The position numbers and the translations under genes were made by a program. 64,000 nt of DNA, taken from an uncultured Collinsella sp. GTDB taxonomy: Bacteria > Actinomycetota > Coriobacteriia > Coriobacteriales > Coriobacteriaceae. Each line of letters starts with the position of its first letter. Within the stretch, counting starts at the first letter, position 1. Where the stretch lies: positions 17,077 through 81,076 of the forward strand of contig CAUGNZ010000005.1 of the NCBI GenBank assembly GCA_959601045.1, in the 5' to 3' direction. Under the pieces are notes generated by a model. That model saw only the letters and a list, made by a program, of their open reading frames with translations, did no database searches and was not told the DNA's origin. This document shows, piece after piece, positions 59,230-64,000 of this stretch.

Positions 59230-60345
59230 ATTTGCAACCGTCCATGATCGGGCCTTTTTGTGTCTAACGGGCATCTTTTTGTCGATTTCTCCCAGTTTTG
59301 ACCAGTCAACGAATAGCTCAGACCGAAGTAATGCCTCGGCCCCTTGCTCCTCCAAGCTTTTATCACGATATTCAGCATCGAGCATCCTGCATACGGCCTT
59401 AACGATCGCGTGGAATCTACCCTCATCGGATATCTGTCTGTGTGTCAGGAGAAGTACATCGTAGCCCATGGCCTGAAGGGCCGTCATGCGGTCAGCGTCA
59501 CGCAAGCCATCCCCTGCGCGTCCGTGCGAGGCCTTTCCCTGACATTCAATGGCCACCTGTCGCCTGCCGTCCGGCGAAGAAAGAAGTAGGTCGATATATA
59601 CACGGGACTTTCCCACAATCGCCCGAGCGCTTGTGCTTAGCATCACTTCAACATTAAGCTCTATGCCGCAAAAACCTTCGCCTCCCAGGGATCGCGGCAG
59701 TGCAAGTAGCAAATACGCCTCGACCTCAAAAGGCGACGCGGCGCCCAATGGAACGAGTTGCGATACCGCTATAAATCTATTGCCGTAACGTATCCCGCAA
59801 ACATCTGAACAAAAACGGTCAAGATCTCCGCCCAAAACCAAAGCGTCTCGACGCCATAAATTTGAGGCGGTGCCGTCCTCGGACGGGCAGCGCACCCAAC
59901 CGAACGTTGTCGAAATCGCGCCCGAATCAATTGCACGCGAAAGCTCCGCCTCAAGTGCCGCCGGCAGGGCACACACCGCAAACAAGCCACACATCTCCGC
60001 CAACACCAAAAGAAGCTGAAGATCCGTCAGATGCCGCAACATGATGAATGCCGTCAGTAGAGGAGACGTAATCAAAACCCCATGCTCCGTTTCCAGCACG
60101 GATTCCCTGGGAAGCTCACCAAGAAACAGCCGCTGCCTAATGCTGGCAGGACAAGTCCGTTTGTTTCTCGACCGAACCAATGTATACAACGGAAAACCGA
60201 GCGCGACCGCAGCCGTCGGGTTGCGGGCGAGATCATATCGCTGCCGGTCTTCTTCCGGTCGTGGAAGCGGCGGACACAAAGCGCGGACCTGAGGAGGCAA
60301 ACGCCAGTACCTAAAAGCTGATATGTCACAAAGTAGATCCTTCAT
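59218..60345 (-). CDS. AbiEi/DUF559-like protein with PD-(D/E)XK-type C-terminal domain
   Basis: Seen: 375 residues. The N-terminal two-thirds follow the pattern of actinobacterial AbiEi-type proteins: FPLYTLVRSRN..., FLGELPRESVLETEHGVLIT, SPLLTAFIMLRHLTDLQLLL. The C-terminal 130 residues resemble DUF559/Vsr-like nucleases: VYIDLLLSSPDGRRQVAIEC followed by QGKASHGRAGDGLRDADRMT and ALQAMGYDVLLLTHRQI (D..ExQ core, then RDxxRxxxLxxxGY). No partner AbiEii toxin gene is next to it. No clear ribosome site; ATG at 60345 or GTG two codons earlier. Its last codons and stop (AAT CTA AGT GAG TAG) come from repeat copy B. Could be an antitoxin-like regulator or a nuclease; unproven. Confidence 0.7.
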   Translation of the reverse strand: MKDLLCDISAFRYWRLPPQVRALCPPLPRPEEDRQRYDLARNPTAAVALGFPLYTLVRSRNKRTCPASIRQRLFLGELPRESVLETEHGVLITSPLLTAFIMLRHLTDLQLLLVLAEMCGLFAVCALPAALEAELSRAIDSGAISTTFGWVRCPSEDGTASNLWRRDALVLGGDLDRFCSDVCGIRYGNRFIAVSQLVPLGAASPFEVEAYLLLALPRSLGGEGFCGIELNVEVMLSTSARAIVGKSRVYIDLLLSSPDGRRQVAIECQGKASHGRAGDGLRDADRMTALQAMGYDVLLLTHRQISDEGRFHAIVKAVCRMLDAEYRDKSLEEQGAEALLRSELFVDWSKLGEIDKKMPVRHKKARSWTVANLSE

Positions 60346-60428
60346 AGGCACAGGAAAACACGAATTTCAACCCAGTCAGTCACGCATTGGCGCGAACGCA
60401 CCAAAAATGGCGTCGAACGGACTGTCAA

Positions 60429-60494
60429 GTTTTCAACAGCCCTCCCCAACTGACCAAAAGCTTGCCAAGAACTGGACGGGGTCCTGTTGAAAAC
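60429..60494. repeat. 11-bp hairpin between pdxR and the AbiEi-like gene
   Basis: GTTTTCAACAG (60429-60439) pairs perfectly with CTGTTGAAAAC (60484-60494); on the plus strand T7 follows 4 bases later. It lies just upstream of the minus-strand gene and downstream of repeat C. Confidence 0.55.
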
Positions 60495-60526
60495 CCCATT
60501 TTTTTCTCATGCAGGAGCTGTGCGCG

Positions 60527-60649
60527 GCAAATGAGTGGACTTTTTTGAACATCCCGAGCAGGCCGGTCATCCTGCTTTTCAAAACCGCAGGTAGATAGCT
60601 TGTTACAAAACTGCCTGGTCGCCAAAGTGCTAAAAGTCTACTCACTTAG
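60527..60649. repeat. 123-bp inverted-repeat element, copy C
   Basis: Left end degraded (GCAAATGAGTGGACTTTT); right end intact AAAAGTCTACTCACTTAG. Same internal motif at offset 54 (60581). Its right end carries the last codons CCT AAG TGA of pdxR. It is clearly closer to copy B than to copy A through the middle. Confidence 0.88.
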
Positions 60650-62078
60650 GTTGCAGAGTGCCCCCCATTAGTTGCAATTCCAAGGTAGTTAGTACTTTTG
60701 GACTCAGATCGTCATACTGAACAAGAATTTGAGTTGAGTTTTCAGGGACAGATGCGCCATCGGCACACCAAAAACAGTCACCGATATCGATAAAAGGGAT
60801 GCTCGAGCGCGTGAGGGCCCGTGCAAAAGAGCTTCCGCCCGCGTCACGCTCCACGGCCACGACGCAGTAAAGGCCGGCGTCCGCGTACTCGATCGAGACT
60901 TCCCCTGCCGGAAACGCTTTCCGTACAAGCGACGCCAGGCCATCGCGTGCCTCGCGAGCGCGAACGCGCACGCGGTTCACATGTCGCTCGTAATCACCCG
61001 ATTCCAGCAAACGCGCCAAGGCGACCTGATCAACAGAACTTACCGACGAGGCGTAGAAACCAAGTTTGCGTTTAAACCTCTCCATTAGCTCATCGGGCAG
61101 CACCATGTACGCCAAACGCAACGCCGATGAAAGGCTCTTCGAAAACGTGTTGGTGTAGATAACCGACTGGGCGGCATCGATCGACGCGAGCGCGGGAATC
61201 GGCTTGCCGGCAAGGCGAAACTCACAATCAAAGTCGTCTTCGATGAGATACCGACCTGGCCGCTCGGCGGCCCAGCTCAGCAACGCATAGCGACGTGCAA
61301 TGCTCGTCACAAGACCGGTCGGATACTGATGAGACGGCATCAGGTGAAGGACATCGGTCCCGGTTTTCTGCAGCGCGCTCAAGTCCACGCCCTCAGCATC
61401 CAACGGGACATGCCGCACTTCGCAACCCATGGCCTGATAGATGCGCGTCAAGCGCAAATAGCCTGGATCCTCGACGGCATACACCTTGTCCGCGCCAAGC
61501 AACTGAACCAACATGGTATCGAGCAGCTGGGCGCCCGCACCGATAACGATATTGTCGGGATTGGCATTCATGCCCCTTGTCCCGCGCAGATGGTATGCAA
61601 TCGCACGTCGCAGTCGAGCGGTGCCCTGCGCCGGTGCGGGCGAAAAGATTTCACGTTCGTCTTCGGACGTCAGCGTCGCCCGTAGCGCACTTTGCCAAAG
61701 CCGCGCCGCCTCCAAAGCGGAAGGAGAAAGTGCGTCGAATCGCTCTGCCTGCCCCATGGCATCATGCGCGCTGGGACCAACAGGGACAGCATCTCGGTCG
61801 ATATCCCCCGCAGCCAAAGCCAAAACCGGCGCATCCGGAAGCTCGCACGCGTAGTAGCCACGACGCGGCATTGAGCAAATATAGCCCTCGGCAAGCAACT
61901 GGCTATATGCATTCTCGATGGTAATGACACTGATACCCAGATGACTCGCAAAGGCGCGCTTAGACGGCAGATGCTCCCCCGCCGCAATACGGCCAGCAAC
62001 AATATCATCGCGAATTTGCTGGTAAACATACTCATAAAGCGATGCTTCGCCGCGATTTTCCAAATTGTAGTCAAGCAT
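60642..62078 (-). CDS. pdxR: MocR/GntR-family regulator of vitamin B6 synthesis
   Basis: Seen: 478 residues. N-terminal GntR winged helix (1-75): LYEYVYQQIRDDIVAGRI, then GEHLPSKRAFASHLGIS and VITIENAYSQLLAEGYI. C-terminal aminotransferase-fold domain (about 130-478): GAGAQLLDTMLVQLLG, AVEDPGYLRLTRIYQAMG, SHQYPTGLVTS, EDDFDCEFRL and the PLP lysine in YTNTFSKSLSSALRLAYM. Start: ATG at 62078 after AGGTGA; the frame continues 11 codons upstream. Known: PdxR senses pyridoxal phosphate and represses or activates pdxST and itself. Divergent from pdxST, with three CTGACNTT direct repeats between. The stop lies in repeat C. PLP-binding Lys present, so ligand sensing should work. Confidence 0.92.
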   Translation of the reverse strand: MLDYNLENRGEASLYEYVYQQIRDDIVAGRIAAGEHLPSKRAFASHLGISVITIENAYSQLLAEGYICSMPRRGYYACELPDAPVLALAAGDIDRDAVPVGPSAHDAMGQAERFDALSPSALEAARLWQSALRATLTSEDEREIFSPAPAQGTARLRRAIAYHLRGTRGMNANPDNIVIGAGAQLLDTMLVQLLGADKVYAVEDPGYLRLTRIYQAMGCEVRHVPLDAEGVDLSALQKTGTDVLHLMPSHQYPTGLVTSIARRYALLSWAAERPGRYLIEDDFDCEFRLAGKPIPALASIDAAQSVIYTNTFSKSLSSALRLAYMVLPDELMERFKRKLGFYASSVSSVDQVALARLLESGDYERHVNRVRVRAREARDGLASLVRKAFPAGEVSIEYADAGLYCVVAVERDAGGSSFARALTRSSIPFIDIGDCFWCADGASVPENSTQILVQYDDLSPKVLTTLELQLMGGTLQPK

Positions 62079-62089
62079 GGGTCTATCAC

Positions 62090-62132
62090 CTGACCTTATC
62101 GAATCATTCAATCTGACATTAGTCTGACCTTG
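62090..62132. promoter_or_regulatory. PdxR binding-site candidates: three CTGAC direct repeats
   Basis: CTGACCTTA (62090), CTGACATTA (62113) and CTGACCTTG (62124) lie in the same orientation, 23 and 11 bp apart, between the divergent pdxR and pdxS. MocR regulators usually bind direct repeats spaced by whole helical turns. Confidence 0.6.
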
Positions 62133-62223
62133 TTATTATCTCGAAAACTGAGTATTTCGCCATACCCAGCTCCCCGATAGGATGTTCCGTCAAGCAATGT
62201 ACATGCCAACCAAGGGAGCAACC

Positions 62224-63114
62224 ATGGCAGAACAGACCAGCAAGGCCGATCGCGTCAAACTCAATCGCGAGCTCGCGCAGATGCTCAAGGGCGGCGTCAT
62301 CATGGACGTCACCACGCCCGAGCAAGCACGCATCGCCGAGGAGGTGGGCGCCTGCGCCGTCATGGCGCTCGAGCGCATCCCGGCCGACATCCGTGCCGCA
62401 GGCGGCGTCTCGCGCATGAGCGATCCCAAGATGATCAAGGGTATCCAAAAAGCTGTCTCCATCCCCGTTATGGCCAAGTGCCGTATCGGCCACATGGTCG
62501 AGGCGCAGATCCTGCAGGCCATCGAAATCGACTATATCGACGAGTCCGAGGTTCTCTCCCCCGCCGATGATGTCTATCACATCGACAAGACCCAGTTTGA
62601 CGTACCGTTTGTCTGCGGCGCCCGCGATCTGGGCGAGGCGTTGCGCCGTGTTGCCGAGGGCGCCACGATGATTCGCACCAAGGGCGAGCCGGGCACAGGT
62701 GACGTCGTTCAGGCCGTGCGCCATATGCGCAAGATCCAAAAGCAGATCCGCGACGTTGTTGCCCTGCGCGACGATGAACTCGTTGAGGCAGCCAAGCAGC
62801 TGGAGGTTCCGGTCGAGCTGGTGCGCGAGGTCCATGCCACGGGCAAGCTTCCCGTCGTGAACTTTGCCGCCGGCGGCGTAGCGACCCCCGCCGACGCCGC
62901 GCTGATGATGCAGCTGGGCGCCGAGGGCGTCTTTGTTGGCTCGGGCATCTTTAAGAGCGGCGACCCCGCCAAGCGCGCCGCCGCCATCGTCAAGGCCGTG
63001 GCAAACTTCACCGACGCCAAGCTCATCGCCGAGCTTTCGGAGGACCTGGGCGAGGCTATGGTGGGCATCAACGCCGACGAGATCGAGATCATCATGGAGG
63101 AGCGCGGGCGCTAG
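62224..63114 (+). CDS. pdxS: Pyridoxal 5'-phosphate synthase subunit PdxS
   Basis: Seen: 296 residues; ATG at 62224 after AAGGGAGC. TIM-barrel motifs of PdxS: LAQMLKGGVIMDVTTPEQA, ACAVMALERIPADIRAAGGV, SIPVMAKCRIGHMVEAQIL (Lys 82 region), IDYIDESEVLSPADD, IRTKGEPGTGDVVQAVRHM and VNFAAGGVATPADAALMMQL. Known: with PdxT it makes PLP from ribose-5-phosphate, glyceraldehyde-3-phosphate and glutamine-derived ammonia (DXP-independent route). Twelve-mer with PdxT. PdxT follows 20 bases later. The promoter region holds PdxR sites. Confidence 0.97.
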   Translation: MAEQTSKADRVKLNRELAQMLKGGVIMDVTTPEQARIAEEVGACAVMALERIPADIRAAGGVSRMSDPKMIKGIQKAVSIPVMAKCRIGHMVEAQILQAIEIDYIDESEVLSPADDVYHIDKTQFDVPFVCGARDLGEALRRVAEGATMIRTKGEPGTGDVVQAVRHMRKIQKQIRDVVALRDDELVEAAKQLEVPVELVREVHATGKLPVVNFAAGGVATPADAALMMQLGAEGVFVGSGIFKSGDPAKRAAAIVKAVANFTDAKLIAELSEDLGEAMVGINADEIEIIMEERGR

Positions 63115-63134
63115 TCCAGCAGAAAGGATCGCAC

Positions 63135-63722
63135 ATGAGCGATTATGCAGACCAAACGGTCGCCGTGCTGGCGGTCCAAGGCGCTTTTGCCGAGCATGAG
63201 GCAAGGCTATCTGAGCTGGGCGCACGTTGTATCGAGATGAGGCAGGCGGCCGATTTGCAGCAGAACTTTGACCGCCTGGTACTTCCCGGCGGCGAGTCTA
63301 CCGTTCAAGGGAAACTGCTTGATGAGTTGGGCATGCTCGAGGAGCTTCGTACCCGTATCGCTGAAGGCATGCCCGTCCTGGGCACCTGCGCCGGCCTGAT
63401 TCTGCTGGCTCACGACCTTGCCGCTCATGACGATAAGGGCACGCCGCGTTTGGCAACCATGGATGTGCTCGTTGAGCGCAATGCCTATGGCAGACAGCTC
63501 GGCAGTTTTCGCACCAAGGGACAGGTAGACGGCATCGACGGTGAAGTGCCGCTGACATTTATCCGCGCGCCCCGCATCGTCGAGGTCCACGGCGACGCCA
63601 AGGCCTTGGCAGAGGTCGATGGCCGCATCGTCGCCGCCCGCCAGGGCAACCAGCTCGGCGTAACCTTCCACCCCGAACTCGATGAAGACACCCGCCTCCA
63701 CGAACTGTTCCTACAAATGTAG
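63135..63722 (+). CDS. pdxT: Pyridoxal 5'-phosphate synthase glutaminase subunit PdxT
   Basis: Seen: 195 residues; AGAAAGGA before ATG at 63135. Class-I glutaminase: VLAVQGAFAEHEARLSELGA, LVLPGGESTVQGKL (GGEST loop), nucleophile in VLGTCAGLILLAHDL (Cys), RNAYGRQLGSF, FIRAPRIVEV and His/Glu in VTFHPELDEDTRLHELFL. Known: hydrolyses glutamine and channels ammonia to PdxS. Full-length. Behind it stand two long perfect hairpins (63736, 63810) with no T-run. Confidence 0.97.
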   Translation: MSDYADQTVAVLAVQGAFAEHEARLSELGARCIEMRQAADLQQNFDRLVLPGGESTVQGKLLDELGMLEELRTRIAEGMPVLGTCAGLILLAHDLAAHDDKGTPRLATMDVLVERNAYGRQLGSFRTKGQVDGIDGEVPLTFIRAPRIVEVHGDAKALAEVDGRIVAARQGNQLGVTFHPELDEDTRLHELFLQM

Positions 63723-63735
63723 GTAGAACAAAAAC

Positions 63736-63799
63736 GAGAGTGGATAATCTCCCACTTTGAGCTTGAATGCAGACTCAAACCGGGAGATTATCCACTCTC
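63736..63799. repeat. 18-bp perfect inverted repeat behind pdxT
   Basis: GAGAGTGGATAATCTCCC (63736-63753) and GGGAGATTATCCACTCTC (63782-63799) are perfect complements. Inside, TTTGAG/CTCAAA pair too, so the total stem is 24 bp with a 2x2 internal loop. It starts 13 bases after the pdxT stop. Confidence 0.85.
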
Positions 63800-63809
63800 A
63801 TGCTATGTA

Positions 63810-63861
63810 GTCGTTGGGGACGTTCTTAAACGACTAGTCAAACAAGAACGTCCCCAACGAC
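63810..63861. repeat. Second 18-bp perfect inverted repeat behind pdxT
   Basis: GTCGTTGGGGACGTTCTT (63810-63827) and AAGAACGTCCCCAACGAC (63844-63861) are perfect complements; the loop contains the 8-bp palindrome GACTAGTC. No T-run. The stem sequence is unrelated to the first hairpin 10 bases upstream. Confidence 0.85.
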
Positions 63862-63880
63862 CATATTGCGATAGACGACC

Positions 63881-63933
63881 ACGTTTGTCCAGATAAAACC
63901 GACCAAATAAACCTGTCCCCTTTTGGTAGGTTT
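63881..63933 (-). repeat. 53-bp dispersed hairpin repeat, copy 2 (inverted)
   Basis: Reverse complement reads AAACCTACCAAAAGGGGACA then GGTTTATTTGGTCGGTTTTA and TCTGGACAAACGT, matching copy 1 at 36821-36873 almost throughout. The stem ACCAAA/TTTGGT is kept, with one mismatch further out. The last 67 bases of the window beyond it show no gene. Confidence 0.78.
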
Positions 63934-64000
63934 GGATCAAGGCAACGCCGATGTCTTGGCAACGACAGACACTATGACCCAATCCGAGGGCACTAAAAAG

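Noticed and set aside
1..64000. tRNA, rRNA or known riboswitch
   Set aside because: Intergenic regions were read for CCA-ended cloverleaves and familiar riboswitch cores; none was convincing. A tRNAscan/Infernal run would settle this.

Overview
The window is a GC-rich (about 60%) chromosomal stretch that most resembles a Coriobacteriia gut actinobacterium, probably Collinsella. I base this on several things together: codon usage rich in GCC/GAC/CGC, a single-chain PurL, PdxS/PdxT synthesis of vitamin B6, a reversed-domain rubrerythrin, an anaerobe-type Etf/FAD dehydrogenase module, sortase-type surface proteins and many intergenic palindromic repeats. The genus call is an inference from gene content; no rRNA or tRNA gene was found to confirm it.

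Layout. 1-1.3 kb: the end of a very GC-rich MFS efflux/AraC pair. 1.7-8.1 kb: a branched-chain amino acid ABC operon (livF-G-M-H plus two livK) on the minus strand. 8.35-12.5 kb: hom, a BaiA-like SDR, a five-copy alternating repeat array and a CPA2 antiporter. 12.7-17.5 kb: purL and an EamA transporter. 17.6-21.1 kb: a membrane diguanylate cyclase, a KdgT permease and AzlCD. 21.2-25.6 kb: an HD phosphohydrolase, convergent with an FAD dehydrogenase-EtfB-EtfA operon. 26.0-29.2 kb: an unassigned five-gene surface operon with a WxL-like protein. 29.2-33.8 kb: DUF554, then a decayed accessory stretch (lacI remnant, IPNTG surface protein, orphan sorting-signal remnant, frameshifted DUF285 protein). 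33.8-39.4 kb: a three-gene TerB/ATPase/helicase island matching Shango phage defence. 39.4-51 kb: housekeeping and RNA genes (spermidine-synthase-like methyltransferase, Elp3-like tRNA enzyme, XRE/DUF4097 pair, methyltransferase, TrmB-like, Ski2-like helicase, DUF2130). 51-54.4 kb: an antiterminator-controlled PTS/ChbG operon. 54.5-64 kb: phosphoesterase, ALDH/Fe-ADH, rubrerythrin, an AbiEi/DUF559-like protein and the pdxR/pdxST locus.

The main non-coding signal is three families of dispersed intergenic repeats. (i) A 123-bp element with 18-19 bp terminal inverted repeats occurs three times at exactly the same length (46061, 59107, 60527). Two copies supply the stop codon of the adjoining gene. 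(ii) A 53-bp hairpin element with a GGGACAGGTTTA core occurs at 36821 and, inverted, at 63881, with a looser relative at 50924. (iii) Five 21-nt units at 10783-10927 alternate in orientation with a strict 62-bp period. Further perfect hairpins lie behind pdxT.

Biologically, the liv and azl systems handle branched-chain amino acids. The FAD dehydrogenase with EtfAB probably oxidises a 2-hydroxyacid such as lactate with electron confurcation. ALDH/ADH and rubrerythrin fit a fermentative anaerobe that meets oxygen. The PTS/ChbG operon takes up a beta-glycoside or aminosugar under LicT-type antitermination, and PdxR governs pdxST through direct repeats. All functional statements come from reading motifs by eye; no database search was run.
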